DNA of 64,000 nucleotides from Sphingomicrobium sp. (GCA_036563485.1 DATCMI010000001.1:372001-436000); one strand, 5' to 3'; shown: positions 49,969-63,167, numbered from the stretch's first letter. Program-made: numbers and translations. The notes: generated by a model from the letters alone, not told the origin.

Positions 49969-51186
49969 TCAGTCGAGCGAAGCGCGCTCCACGCTGAACC
50001 CGGTCGCTTCAAGCCGGGCCACCACGTCGTCGATAGTTTGCGGGTCGCGGGCTTCCACCTCGACCTCGATCACCGTGTCCTTCGCGGGCAGGCGCGTGAA
50101 GATGCGGCTGTGGTTGACTTCGATAATGTTGGCGCCGGCTTCGAACACCTGCCGCGTGATCGCGGCGAGCGCGCCGGGCCGGTCCTGCGCAGCGACGCGC
50201 AGGCGCGCGATCCGCCCCTGCCGGACCAGGTCGCGCACGAGCACGTTGGCGAGCAGGTGCGTGTCGATATTGCCGCCGCACAAAAGCGTGGCGACCTTCT
50301 TGCCGCGGAAGCGCTCCGGATAGGCGAGCATCGCCGCCAGCCCCGCCGCCCCCGCGCCCTCGACGACGGTCTTTTCGATGCCGACCAGCATCGCGACGGC
50401 GCGCTCGATGTCGCGTTCCGGCACCAGCACGACTTCGTCCGCGAGTTCCTTGAGGATGTGCGACGTCAGCTCGCCCGGCTGCTTGACGGCGATGCCTTCG
50501 GCGAGCGTGTCGCCGCCGAGCGCCATGTCGCAGCCCTCGATCGCGCACTTCATCGACGGGTAAAGCTCCGCCTCGACACCGATCAGCTCGACTTCGGGCT
50601 TCAGCGCTCGCATCGCAATCGCCACGCCCGACATCAGCCCGCCGCCGCCGATCGGCACGACGATCATGTCGAGGTCCGGCGCATCTTCGAGCATTTCGAT
50701 GCCGACAGTGCCCGCGCCGGCGATGATCTGCGGGTCATCGAACGGGTGGACGAACACATAGCCTTTGTCGCGTTCCAGCTGGCGCGCGTGCGCATAAGCG
50801 TCGTCGAACATGGCGCCGTGGAGAACGACCTCGGCGCCATGGCCGGCGGTCTGCATCACCTTCATGCTCGGCGTCGGCTCCGGCATGACGATGGTGGTGG
50901 GGATGCCGAGGCGCTTGGCGTGGTAGGCGACGGCCTGGGAATGGTTGCCGGCCGACGCGGCGATCACGCCGCGCGCGCGCTCCTCTTCGGTGAGCTGCAG
51001 CAATTTGTTGAGGGCGCCGCGCTCCTTGTAGGCGGCGGTGAACTGGAGGTTTTCGAACTTCAGCCAGACTTCGGCGCCGATGAGTTCGGACAAAGTCCGG
51101 CTCATCAGCATGGGCGTGCGGATTACCGCGCCCTGGATCCGCTCGGCGGCGGCGCGGATATCGTCGATCGTCGGGACCTGCATCAT
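49969..51186 (-). CDS. ilvA: threonine ammonia-lyase with C-terminal ACT domain
   Basis: 405 residues from the first of two tandem ATGs; a GTG 24 bases upstream (51210) is an alternative. PLP-dependent deamination of threonine to 2-oxobutyrate. The Schiff-base Lys54 lies in FTAAYKERGALNKL; the substrate loop is SAGNHSQAVAYHAK and the phosphate loop VPIGGGGLMSG. The C-terminal 80 residues form one ACT domain (LRVAAQDRPGALAAITRQVF), as in the short, catabolic-type enzymes rather than the two-ACT biosynthetic IlvA. Confidence 0.93.
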   Translation of the reverse strand: MMQVPTIDDIRAAAERIQGAVIRTPMLMSRTLSELIGAEVWLKFENLQFTAAYKERGALNKLLQLTEEERARGVIAASAGNHSQAVAYHAKRLGIPTTIVMPEPTPSMKVMQTAGHGAEVVLHGAMFDDAYAHARQLERDKGYVFVHPFDDPQIIAGAGTVGIEMLEDAPDLDMIVVPIGGGGLMSGVAIAMRALKPEVELIGVEAELYPSMKCAIEGCDMALGGDTLAEGIAVKQPGELTSHILKELADEVVLVPERDIERAVAMLVGIEKTVVEGAGAAGLAAMLAYPERFRGKKVATLLCGGNIDTHLLANVLVRDLVRQGRIARLRVAAQDRPGALAAITRQVFEAGANIIEVNHSRIFTRLPAKDTVIEVEVEARDPQTIDDVVARLEATGFSVERASLD

Positions 51187-51239
51187 CGGCGGCGAGGCGT
51201 AGCGGTTCACTTGGTCTGGAACAATGCTAAGCGGCGGTG

Positions 51240-52910
51240 ATGAAGAAGACGCTGCTTGCGCTGACCGCGCTCCTCGCCTCGGCCGCCAACGCCGACACGC
51301 TCATCGACAATATCAACGGGCTGCAGGTCGGCCCCGATGGAAAGCTGCAGACGTTCCGGGCGATCGTGATCGGCGACGACGGCAAGGTCCGGCAGCTGCT
51401 CCAGAACCCCGAGCTGGTGCGGCTCGCCAACATCACCAGCCACATCGACGGCCAAGGGCGGACGCTTCTCCCCGGTATCGTCGACGGGCACGGCCACGTG
51501 ATGGGCCTCGGCTTCGCGCTTATTCAGCTCGACCTGACCGGCACCGGATCGATCGCCGATTTGCAAGGCAGGCTGCGCGACTATGCCGCTGCGCATAGGC
51601 AGGATCGATGGCTGACCGGCCGCGGCTGGAACCAGGAGCTGTGGAGCGAAAAGCGGTTCCCCACCGCTGCCGACCTCGACGTCATCGTCAAGGATCGTCC
51701 GGTGGTGCTTGAGCGGGTCGATGGTCACGCCATCGTGGTGAACAGCGCAGCCCTGCGTGCTGCGGGTGTTACGGCCGGAACCAAGGATCCCGCCGGCGGC
51801 AAGATCGAGCGCGATTCGCGCGGCAATCCCACCGGTTTGCTGATCGATGCGGCCACTGAGCTCGTCGCCAAAAAGGTGCCCGCGCCTTCCTCGGAGCAGC
51901 GCGATCAGGCGCTGGAGAAGGCTCAGGAGGCGCTGCTGGCGGTCGGCGTCACAAGCGCAGCCGATATGGGCACCACGCTCGACGATTGGCGGACTTTCGA
52001 CCGCGCCGGCGTGAACGGGCGCCTCATGGTTCGAATCATGTCCTATGCCGCGGGCGTTGAGCCGCTCCAGCGCTTCCGCAAAGCCGGCGATTGGCAGTTC
52101 GGGGATCGGCTGCGCATGGGCGGCGTCAAGCTGTATGCCGACGGCGCGCTCGGGTCGCGCGGCGCTTGGCTGAAGCGCCCTTATGCCGACAAACCCGACA
52201 CACGTGGGCTCCAGTTCCATTCGGATGCCGAACTGCTCTCGCTCGCGCGCACCGCTTGTTCTCCAGGTTTCCAGCTCGCCATCCACGCGATCGGCGATGC
52301 GGCGAACGACCAGGTCATCCGCACCTACGAAACGCTGAAGCCGGTCTGCCCGGGCGCGAGCCGCTGGCGGATCGAGCACTTCCAGATCGCCGATCCGGCG
52401 GACATCCCGCGCCTCGCCCGCAATGGCATCATCGCGTCGATGCAGCCGGTTCACCAGACCAGCGACCGGCTGATGGCCGAAGCGCGGCTCGGCCAAGATC
52501 GCCTCGCCGGCGCCTATGCCTGGCAAAGCGTGCTGAAGAGCGGCGCACGGCTGGCGTTCGGGACCGATTTCCCGGTTGAGTCACCCAATCCGTTCCCGGG
52601 GCTTGCCGCCGCGGTCAGCAGACAGGACATGAACGGTGAGCCGGCGGGCGGCTGGCTGCCCGAACAGCGCCTGTCATTCGCCCAAGCGCTGCACGCCTAC
52701 ACGCGCGGCGCCGCTTATGCCGGGTTCGCGGAAGCCAAGGTCGGCTCGCTCGATCCCGGCCAGTGGGCCGACTTCATCGTCGTCGACCGCGACGTCAGCA
52801 CTGCCGATCCGCAGGCACTCGCGCGGACCCAGGTGGTGGAAACCTGGGTCGCGGGCAAGAAGCTGTTCAGCCGCCCTGTCGAGGCGCAGCGCGGCGAGCG
52901 CGGGCGGTAA
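51240..52910 (+). CDS. exported amidohydrolase, YtcJ-like
   Basis: 556 residues from ATG 51240 (an in-frame GTG directly precedes it). Signal peptide KKTLLALTALLASAANA. Metal-dependent amidohydrolase of the YtcJ group: GIVDGHGHVMGLG (first metal motif), TGRGWNQELWSEKRFP, GGVKLYADGALGSRGAWL with the carboxylatable Lys, LAIHAIGDAAND, IEHFQIA, and FGTDFPVESPNPF. Divergent from ilvA. The 3' end overlaps dsbD on the other strand by 44 bases. Confidence 0.9.
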   Translation: MKKTLLALTALLASAANADTLIDNINGLQVGPDGKLQTFRAIVIGDDGKVRQLLQNPELVRLANITSHIDGQGRTLLPGIVDGHGHVMGLGFALIQLDLTGTGSIADLQGRLRDYAAAHRQDRWLTGRGWNQELWSEKRFPTAADLDVIVKDRPVVLERVDGHAIVVNSAALRAAGVTAGTKDPAGGKIERDSRGNPTGLLIDAATELVAKKVPAPSSEQRDQALEKAQEALLAVGVTSAADMGTTLDDWRTFDRAGVNGRLMVRIMSYAAGVEPLQRFRKAGDWQFGDRLRMGGVKLYADGALGSRGAWLKRPYADKPDTRGLQFHSDAELLSLARTACSPGFQLAIHAIGDAANDQVIRTYETLKPVCPGASRWRIEHFQIADPADIPRLARNGIIASMQPVHQTSDRLMAEARLGQDRLAGAYAWQSVLKSGARLAFGTDFPVESPNPFPGLAAAVSRQDMNGEPAGGWLPEQRLSFAQALHAYTRGAAYAGFAEAKVGSLDPGQWADFIVVDRDVSTADPQALARTQVVETWVAGKKLFSRPVEAQRGERGR

Positions 52911-54852
52911 GCATCGATGGCGTGAGCACCTGCGGCAGCTCTTCGGCTTGCCGCCCGGGCTCGTACCAGAGGTAGAGCGGCACGCCGGCGCGGCCGCGGC
53001 TTTCGAGGAAGCGGGTGATTGCCGGGTCGCCGTCGGTCCAGTCGCCTGCGAGAACCTTCACGTCGGCGTCGCGGAACGCCTTGCGCACTTCGGCGCGGTC
53101 GATGGCTCCCGCTTCATTGACCTTGCAGGTCAGGCACCAGTCGGCCGTGAAATAGACGAACACCGGCTTTCCTTGGCGCCCGTAGGCGGCAACGCGGTCG
53201 TGGCTCCACGGCTCTGCGCCGGCAAGCGCTCGGGCGCTTGCAGCGGTGCGCGCCGGTACGAGCGAAACGCCGATACCGACCAGCACAAGGGCAGCTAGGG
53301 CCGCGTATGCACCGCCGCGCTCACGACGACCGCTGAACCAGAGCACCAGCAGGAGAGCCGCGCTCAAGACTCCGCCGAGCAGCAGCCCGCGCTCGCCGGC
53401 CAGCCGATAGAGTAGCCAAAGCGCGGCAAGCGCGCTCGCAGCCATCGGAATGGCGAGGAAGCGCTGGAGCCGCTTCATCCAAGGCCCGGGCTTCGGAAGC
53501 CTGCGCCTCAGCGCTGGTACGAAAGAGACAAGCAGGAACGGGACCGCGAGGCCGAGCCCAAGCGCCGCGAACACGAACACTGAGCCGAGCGGCGGCAGGA
53601 GCAGCGCGGTCCCAAGCGCCGCGCCGAGGAACGGCCCCGCGCATGGCGTCGCAACGAAGGCGGCCAGCGCGCCGGTTCCGAAGCTTCCCGCCGGACGCGC
53701 GCTCCCGGCGACGACGGGTAGCTCGAACAGGCCGAGCAGGTTCGCGGTGATCGCGACCGCCAGCAGCAACAGAAGGATGATCGTGCGCGGGTCCTGAAGC
53801 TGGAAAGCCCAGCCCGCCTCCGCCCCCGCCGCGCGAATGGCGAGGAGCACGGCACCAAGCGCGCCCGTCCCGACCATCGCCCCGGCGGTATAGGCCAGCG
53901 CATCCGACCGGGCATGCGACGCCTCCCCGCCTGCACGCGAGAGATGAAGCGCCTTCAGTGCAAGGATCGGGCACACGCAGGGCATCAGGTTCAGGAGGAT
54001 GCCGCCAGCGATCGCGCCGAGCACCGCCCAGAGGACCGCAGTCGCGCCGATGTCGCCCAGCCGCTTTCCACCTTCAGGTACGGTGCCGGGCTGCGCCTGG
54101 AACTCGAGCCCCTGACCATTGCCGTATTCGAGCACGCCGGCGAACTTGCCCCGTACATTCCCCTTCGGCTGAAGCTCGGCGATCAGCGTATCGCCTGCCC
54201 GGAAGAACGCCTGCGGGGCTTCATAGTCGACGGCATTGTCGGTGATCGGGAAGAGATAGGCATCCTCGACCGCGACGCTCGCCGGCAGCGGGATCGCGAC
54301 CCGCAGCTTGCCGTCGGCCACTGCGAAGTGTGCAGGCGTCGATAGCGGCCGCGGGAGTGCCTGGCGCCATTCATTGAACCTGGTGTCCATGGGCGCGAGG
54401 CCGCCGGTCGGCAGGTTGAGCGAGAACTCGCCCTGTTCGGGCACGCAGATCTTGTCGGTACAGGCGAGCCAGCGCGCCTTCGCCCGGATCTGCACCTGCC
54501 CGCCGGCAGCGGGCGGTACCTTGAGCCGGGTCAGCACCGCATAATCGCGCTCGTACACATAGTTCATCAGGCCGGCGACCGTCAGCCGCGACGGCACCGG
54601 ATAACGAAGTGGAGCGACGGAGAAGCCGTTGGGGAGCATCCACTCGACGTCCATCGGCAGGCCGGCATCGCCGGGATTCTGCCAATAACCGTGCCAGCCG
54701 GGGCTGGTGCGCATGAGGATTGCTAGCTCGACCTCGCCACCCGGCACCCCCGGCCCTTCCGCGACGAGTTCCGGCTGAATGGCGTTCACGCGGGCCTGTG
54801 CTATCGCAGGCCAGAGCAATAACGCCACAAGGATCAGCAAGCGCCGAAGCAT
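52867..54852 (-). CDS. dsbD: thiol:disulfide interchange protein DsbD/ScsB-like
   Basis: 661 residues from MLRRLLILVALLLWPAIAQA (signal peptide; frame open to 55047). An N-terminal periplasmic domain with cysteines (WLACTDKICVPEQG), about eight transmembrane spans beginning GAIAGGILLNLMPCVCPILALKALH with the redox Cys pair and FVATPCAGPFLGAALG, then a C-terminal thioredoxin-like domain with FTADWCLTCKVNE. It carries electrons from thioredoxin to the periplasm. 28 bases downstream of metH2, so possibly the last gene of the methionine operon. Confidence 0.93.
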   Translation of the reverse strand: MLRRLLILVALLLWPAIAQARVNAIQPELVAEGPGVPGGEVELAILMRTSPGWHGYWQNPGDAGLPMDVEWMLPNGFSVAPLRYPVPSRLTVAGLMNYVYERDYAVLTRLKVPPAAGGQVQIRAKARWLACTDKICVPEQGEFSLNLPTGGLAPMDTRFNEWRQALPRPLSTPAHFAVADGKLRVAIPLPASVAVEDAYLFPITDNAVDYEAPQAFFRAGDTLIAELQPKGNVRGKFAGVLEYGNGQGLEFQAQPGTVPEGGKRLGDIGATAVLWAVLGAIAGGILLNLMPCVCPILALKALHLSRAGGEASHARSDALAYTAGAMVGTGALGAVLLAIRAAGAEAGWAFQLQDPRTIILLLLLAVAITANLLGLFELPVVAGSARPAGSFGTGALAAFVATPCAGPFLGAALGTALLLPPLGSVFVFAALGLGLAVPFLLVSFVPALRRRLPKPGPWMKRLQRFLAIPMAASALAALWLLYRLAGERGLLLGGVLSAALLLVLWFSGRRERGGAYAALAALVLVGIGVSLVPARTAASARALAGAEPWSHDRVAAYGRQGKPVFVYFTADWCLTCKVNEAGAIDRAEVRKAFRDADVKVLAGDWTDGDPAITRFLESRGRAGVPLYLWYEPGRQAEELPQVLTPSMLTARARRAAPRQGG

Positions 54853-54880
54853 GGCGCTGGCGCTAAAGCGAGACGAAGCC

Positions 54881-57511
<2,631 letters not shown>

Positions 57512-57513
57512 GA

Positions 57514-58560
57514 TCAGGCGGCGATGGTCATCGGCTCGAGCCCCGCCAGCAGCGTGCCGCGGCGAGGAGCCGGAACGGTGCGCGGCGTGCAATCGCGCAC
57601 CGCTCCGGCGATCGCGGCGATGTGCGCGGGAGTCGTCCCGCAGCACCCGCCGACAATGTTCACGAGGTTGCTGTCCACCCATTCGCGGACCTGGGCAGCA
57701 GTCTGCTCAGCCGCTTCGTCATATTCGCCAAGCTCATTCGGCAGGCCGGCATTCGGATAAGCCATGATCAGCGTGTCGGCCGTCGCTGCGAGCGCCGCGA
57801 GGTGCGGACGCAGCTGCGCTGCGCCGAAGGAGCAGTTGAGGCCGATGGTCAGCGGCTTGGCATGGCGGACGGACGCCCAGAACGCTTCGACGGTATGACC
57901 GGAAAGATTGCGGCCGGACAAATCGGTCAGCGTCATCGAAATCATGAGTGGCAGCTCGCGGCCGAGCGCCTGCTCCGCTTCGAGGCCCGCCATGATCGCC
58001 GCCTTGGCGTTAAGCGTATCGAACACGGTTTCGATCAGGATGAAATCAGCGCCGCCCTCGACAAGCGCATCGGCCTGTTCGCGGTAGATGGCTTTGACCT
58101 GATCGAAGTCGACTTCACGGAAGCCCGGGTCGTTGACGTTGGGCGAGAGCGACAGCGTCTTGTTGGTGGGACCCATCGCGCCGGCGACCCAGCGCGGCTT
58201 GCCGTCCTTTGCGCTGGCGCGGTCGGCAACGTCGCGGATGATGCGCGCCGATGCGCGGTTCATCTCGGCAGCAAGGTCCTCGGCGCCATAGTCGCCCTGG
58301 CTGATGCGGTTGGCGTTGAAGGTATTGGTCGCGAGGATCTCCGCCCCCGCCTCGGCGAAGGCTTCGGCGATGCCGCGGATGACCTGCGGCTGCGTGATGT
58401 TGAGAAGGTCGTTGTTGCCCTTCTGGTCACGCATCAGGTCGAGGCCTGCGCAATAGGCCGCGGCATCAAGCTTTTCGGCCTGGATGGCAGTGCCGTAGGG
58501 CCCGTCCTTGATCAGGATGCGCCGCCCGGCTTCGGCGCGCAGCTGGTGGGCCGTGCTCAT
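57514..58560 (-). CDS. methionine synthase homocysteine-binding part
   Basis: 348 residues from [20 protein letters not shown] (frame open to 58770). Zinc/homocysteine TIM-barrel domain of MetH as a stand-alone subunit: [41 protein letters not shown], and zinc ligands in [13 protein letters not shown] and [16 protein letters not shown]. It must work with the downstream 876-residue subunit. The start overlaps the metF stop by 4 bases. Confidence 0.94.
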   Translation of the reverse strand: MSTAHQLRAEAGRRILIKDGPYGTAIQAEKLDAAAYCAGLDLMRDQKGNNDLLNITQPQVIRGIAEAFAEAGAEILATNTFNANRISQGDYGAEDLAAEMNRASARIIRDVADRASAKDGKPRWVAGAMGPTNKTLSLSPNVNDPGFREVDFDQVKAIYREQADALVEGGADFILIETVFDTLNAKAAIMAGLEAEQALGRELPLMISMTLTDLSGRNLSGHTVEAFWASVRHAKPLTIGLNCSFGAAQLRPHLAALAATADTLIMAYPNAGLPNELGEYDEAAEQTAAQVREWVDSNLVNIVGGCCGTTPAHIAAIAGAVRDCTPRTVPAPRRGTLLAGLEPMTIAA

Positions 58561-59459
58561 GCTTTCGCCCTCACGCCCAGCAAGTGGCAAATCGCATAGC
58601 TGAGCTCCGCGCGGTTCAGCGTGTAGAAGTGGAAGTGACGCACGCCGCCGGCGTAGAGCTGGCCGCACAGCTCCGCAGCGACCGTCGCCGCGATGAGCTG
58701 GCGTGCAGCCGGCAGATCGTCCAAGCCTTCGAACATCTGGTTGAGCCACTCGGGAATGGAGGCGCCGCACATGTCCGCGAACCGGCGTGTCTGCGCGACG
58801 CTGGAGACGGGCAGGATTCCGGGCACAATCTCGACGTCGATCCCCGCCGCCGCCGCGTCATCCCGGAAACGGAAGAAGCAGTCGGCCGAGAAGAAGAATT
58901 GCGTGATCGCGCGGCTAGCGCCCGCATCGACCTTCCGGCGCAGGTTTTCGAGGTCGAAGGCGCGGGTCGAAGAGTCCGGGTGGCTTTCCGGATAGGCGGC
59001 GACGGAGATGTCGAAATCGCCGACCTGCTTGAGCCCGGTGACCAACTCGGTGGCGTCGCGATATCCTTGCGGGTGCGGCTGGTACTTCGTGCCGGGCTCC
59101 GGCGGGTCGCCGCGAAGCGCGACCAAATGGCGCACGCCGAGTTCCCAATAGTCGCGTGCAACAGCGTCCACCTCGTCACGCGAGGCGCCGACGCAAGTCA
59201 GATGCGCGGCGGGCGTCAACGAGGTTTCCTTGAGGATCCGCTCGACGGTCGCATGCGTGCGCTCACGCGTCGATCCGCCAGCGCCGTAGGTCACGGAAAC
59301 GAAGCGCGGCTGAAGCGGCTCGAGAGTCTTGATCGACTCCCAAAGGTTCTGCTCCATCTTCTCCGTCTTGGGCGGGAAGAATTCGAAGCTGAGGTCGATG
59401 TCGCCGCGGGCTTCAGCGAACAACAGCTGGTGGCGGCTAAGCCGTTCGAACGCGTTCAT
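58557..59459 (-). CDS. metF: methylenetetrahydrofolate reductase
   Basis: 300 residues. FAD enzyme making 5-methyl-tetrahydrofolate for methionine synthase. SFEFFPPKTEKMEQNLWESI at the N-terminus, VSVTYGAGGSTRERTH, HLTCVGASRDEVD and RHLVALRGDPPEPG; ITQFFFSADCFFRF. Overlaps the upstream sahR-like gene by 4 bases and the downstream homocysteine-domain gene by 4, so the three are coupled. Confidence 0.95.
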   Translation of the reverse strand: MNAFERLSRHQLLFAEARGDIDLSFEFFPPKTEKMEQNLWESIKTLEPLQPRFVSVTYGAGGSTRERTHATVERILKETSLTPAAHLTCVGASRDEVDAVARDYWELGVRHLVALRGDPPEPGTKYQPHPQGYRDATELVTGLKQVGDFDISVAAYPESHPDSSTRAFDLENLRRKVDAGASRAITQFFFSADCFFRFRDDAAAAGIDVEIVPGILPVSSVAQTRRFADMCGASIPEWLNQMFEGLDDLPAARQLIAATVAAELCGQLYAGGVRHFHFYTLNRAELSYAICHLLGVRAKA

Positions 59460-60415
59460 GCTGCGCGCCTTTGCGGCACCGCGGCCTTCACGCCGCGCCA
59501 GAGCGTCACCGTCAGTTCGCCGCCCTTGAGATGCCGCACCTGATCGACTTCCAAACCTGCCGAGGAGAACCAGGCCGCCATCACCTCGTCCTCGAACCCG
59601 AGACGAATGTGAGCGTCGCTGCTGCGCAGTTCTTCCCGCTCGTGGGCGGCGAAATCGACGACCAGCAAGGTGCCGCCGGGCGCGAGCACGCGCGACGCTT
59701 CGGCGATCGCGGATGCGGGCGAGTGGGCATAATGAAGCACCTGGTGGATGACGATCGTGTCGGCACTGTGATCCGCGAGCGGCAGCGCGTACATGTCGCC
59801 CTGCCTCAAGCTCGAGTTGATCCCCGCCGCCTCGAGCTTCACCCGTGCCAGGCGGAGCATGTCGGACGACCGGTCGATACCCATCGCCTGCGACGCGCGT
59901 GGGCCGAACAATTCGATCATCCTGCCCGTACCCGTGCCGATGTCGACGAAACGGCCAAGGGATCTCTTGCCGAGTGCTCCGTCGATGGCACGCTCGACCT
60001 CGCTTTCGGCGACGTGCAGCGAGCGGATCTGGTCCCAGATCTCGGCGTGACCGGCGAAATAGCGGTTAGCCGCCTCTGCGCGTTCGGCGCGAATGCTTTC
60101 GGTCCGGGCCGCGTCCGAGGCGAACGAAGCCTTGGTTTCAGCATCGGACCAGGAATCGACCAGCGCGAACATGGCCTCGGCGCGGGCGGCGTCGGCGAGC
60201 GTCACGAAAACCCAGCTGCCTTCCTTTCGCCGCTCCAGCAGCCCGGCATCGGCGAGGATCTTCAGGTGTCGCGAAACGCGCGGCTGGCTTTGCCCCAGCA
60301 ATTGCGCAAGCTCGCCGACGGAAAGCTCCATCAGCCGCAGCAGCATCAGCACGCGCAGCCGGGTAGGATCGGCAAGCGCCTGGAAGCGGTCGGCAAGCGG
60401 AAGGGTCACGGGCAC
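59456..60415 (-). CDS. ArsR-type regulator fused to SAM-dependent methyltransferase domain (SahR-like)
   Basis: 319 residues from GTG 60415, since the promoter and operator lie immediately upstream; a GTG two codons later or a much longer frame to 60505 are alternatives. An N-terminal ArsR winged helix (FQALADPTRLRVLMLLRLME, LLGQSQPRVSRHLKILADAG) and a C-terminal class I methyltransferase (VDIGTGTGRMIELF, MGIDRSSDMLRLA). This fits SahR, the S-adenosylhomocysteine-sensing repressor of methionine-cycle genes in Proteobacteria. It precedes metF and the metH genes. Confidence 0.88.
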   Translation of the reverse strand: MPVTLPLADRFQALADPTRLRVLMLLRLMELSVGELAQLLGQSQPRVSRHLKILADAGLLERRKEGSWVFVTLADAARAEAMFALVDSWSDAETKASFASDAARTESIRAERAEAANRYFAGHAEIWDQIRSLHVAESEVERAIDGALGKRSLGRFVDIGTGTGRMIELFGPRASQAMGIDRSSDMLRLARVKLEAAGINSSLRQGDMYALPLADHSADTIVIHQVLHYAHSPASAIAEASRVLAPGGTLLVVDFAAHEREELRSSDAHIRLGFEDEVMAAWFSSAGLEVDQVRHLKGGELTVTLWRGVKAAVPQRRAA

Positions 60416-60421
60416 GAGATA

Positions 60422-60450
60422 AGGATATAAAGATATCTTTATATCGTCAA
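60422..60450 (-). promoter_or_regulatory. promoter with perfect palindromic operator of the sahR-like/met operon
   Basis: On the minus strand TTGACG (60450-60445), 17-base spacer, TATCCT (60427-60422). A perfect 22-base palindrome (60424-60445; half GATATAAAGAT and its mirror) fills the spacer. The start codon lies 6 bases after the -10, so the mRNA is probably leaderless. The operator position implies repression. Confidence 0.8.
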
Positions 60451-60538
60451 TTCGTCGTTTAAAAATAATCTCTTGTGCATTGGTAGGGATTGCGATTATT
60501 GCCACAGGTCTGGCCTGAGCGAATCGAACGTTAAGGTC

Positions 60539-60568
60539 GGGGTAGTGCCCACCCCAGGGGCACTTTTT
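60539..60568 (+). promoter_or_regulatory. leader with terminator hairpin and competing stem
   Basis: AGTGCCC (60544-60550) pairs with GGGCACT (60558-60564) over a 7-base loop and runs into TTTTT: an intrinsic-terminator form. The upstream GGGGT (60539-60543) can instead pair with ACCCC (60551-60555), which encloses the 5' terminator arm. It lies 17 bases before the lipoprotein ATG. Confidence 0.6.
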
Positions 60569-60585
60569 AAGGGAGTGGAACGTTC

Positions 60586-60843
60586 ATGAAGAAGGTTGCC
60601 ATTGTGACTTCGGCGGTTCTCGCGCTCGGCCTGGCCGCGTGCAACAACAACGCCGCCGACAACAACACCGCCAACGAAACCGCCGTTGAAAACAGCGCCG
60701 AAGCGGACACCAACGCTGCTGCGACCAACGCCAGCGAAGCTGCCGACCAGGCGCTCAATGCGGCGAGCAACGCTGTCGAGAACGCCGGCGACGCCGTCGA
60801 GAACGCCGGCGAGGCCGTCGAGAACGCGACCGAGAACAAGTAA
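60586..60843 (+). CDS. small repetitive lipoprotein
   Basis: 85 residues. Lipobox LAAC at about 16-19 after KKVAIVTSAVLALG; the mature chain is extremely rich in Asn/Ala/Glu. It starts CNNNAADNNTANET and carries near-perfect repeats VENAGDAVENAGEAVENAT, implying an extended or helical surface lipoprotein. Unrecognised beyond lipoprotein status. Ribosome site AGGGAGTGG precedes the start and a strong terminator follows. Confidence 0.82.
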   Translation: MKKVAIVTSAVLALGLAACNNNAADNNTANETAVENSAEADTNAAATNASEAADQALNAASNAVENAGDAVENAGEAVENATENK

Positions 60844-60866
60844 GCTCGCTTTTCTGAGCCAGTTAC

Positions 60867-60902
60867 AAAGGGCCGCTCCCTCGTGGGGCGGCCCTTTTTT
60901 TG
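60867..60902 (+). terminator. intrinsic terminator of the repetitive lipoprotein gene
   Basis: AAAGGGCCG / CGGCCCTTT arms around a CTCCC-TCGT-GGGG inner stem, then a 7-base T-run ending 60901, 23 bases after the stop. Confidence 0.95.
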
Positions 60903-60917
60903 TGCTAGTCGGCGGCG

Positions 60918-61097
60918 ATGCGACCGATTTTCCTTGCCGCCTTGCTCCTCGTTCCTGGGTGTAGCGACGACAAGCCTGCCGCGCCGACGGCCGCGGAATC
61001 AGACCAGCTGAACGAAGCGGATTCGATGCTCGACAGCCTGGCCAACGAAGAAGGGCCGGCGGATCGCTCCACCGGCCCCTCCAATCAAGCGAACTGA
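60918..61097 (+). CDS. 59-residue lipoprotein
   Basis: Short gene below usual length cutoffs. ATG 60918, MRPIFLAALLLVPGCSDDK: lipobox VPGC with Cys15 followed by SDD, an acidic +2/+3 region that could affect Lol sorting. The mature part is Ala/Glu/Asp-rich (QLNEADSMLDSLANEEG). No known family recognised. Convergent with groL, 9 bases apart, and carrying the likely groL terminator hairpin within it. Confidence 0.7.
   Translation: MRPIFLAALLLVPGCSDDKPAAPTAAESDQLNEADSMLDSLANEEGPADRSTGPSNQAN
61053..61078 (-). terminator. probable groL terminator hairpin
   Basis: GGGCCGG (61053-61059) / CCGGCCC (61072-61078) with a 12-base loop; read on the minus strand it is followed by TTCTTC. It lies about 30 bases after the groL stop, inside the convergent 59-residue lipoprotein gene. 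Confidence 0.55.
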
Positions 61098-61106
61098 AGG
61101 ACTGGC

Positions 61107-62789
<1,683 letters not shown>

Positions 62790-62815
62790 TTACGCGCACG
62801 CGCGTGAGGCCCTGG

Positions 62816-63103
62816 TCAGCCGACGATCCCGAGGATGTCGCTTTCCTTCATGATGATGAGGTCTTCACCGTCGATCTTCACTTCGGTGCCCGACCACTTG
62901 CCGAACAGGATCTTGTCGCCGGCCTTGACGTCCAGCGGCGAAACCTTGCCGTCTTCGGACTTGGCGCCGGCGCCGACGGCGACGACTTCGCCTTCCTGCG
63001 GCTTTTCCTTGGCGGTGTCGGGAATGATGATCCCGCCCGCGGTCTTCTCGTCAGCCTCGACGCGGCGGACGAGAACACGGTCATGAAGCGGCCTGAAACC
63101 CAT
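62816..63103 (-). CDS. groS: co-chaperonin GroES
   Basis: 95 residues. Heptameric lid of the GroEL chamber: [20 protein letters not shown], mobile loop [20 protein letters not shown], and [20 protein letters not shown]. Start ATG at 63103; AGGGG lies 6 bases upstream. The HrcA operator CIRCE is 38 bases upstream. Confidence 0.98.
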   Translation of the reverse strand: MGFRPLHDRVLVRRVEADEKTAGGIIIPDTAKEKPQEGEVVAVGAGAKSEDGKVSPLDVKAGDKILFGKWSGTEVKIDGEDLIIMKESDILGIVG

Positions 63104-63140
63104 AATGAGCCCCTCTATTTGCTCTGTTGAACCTTAGCCG

Positions 63141-63167
63141 CTGGCACTCTCACGTTGGGAGTGCCAG
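63141..63167 (-). promoter_or_regulatory. CIRCE element (HrcA operator) of groESL
   Basis: CTGGCACTC (63141-63149), 9-base spacer, GAGTGCCAG (63159-63167): perfect inverted repeat matching the CIRCE core (consensus TTAGCACTC-N9-GAGTGCTAA). An exact TTGACA (63207-63202 on the minus strand) upstream may be the -35, with a weaker CACATG -10 17 bases on. hrcA is not in this window. Confidence 0.93.
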
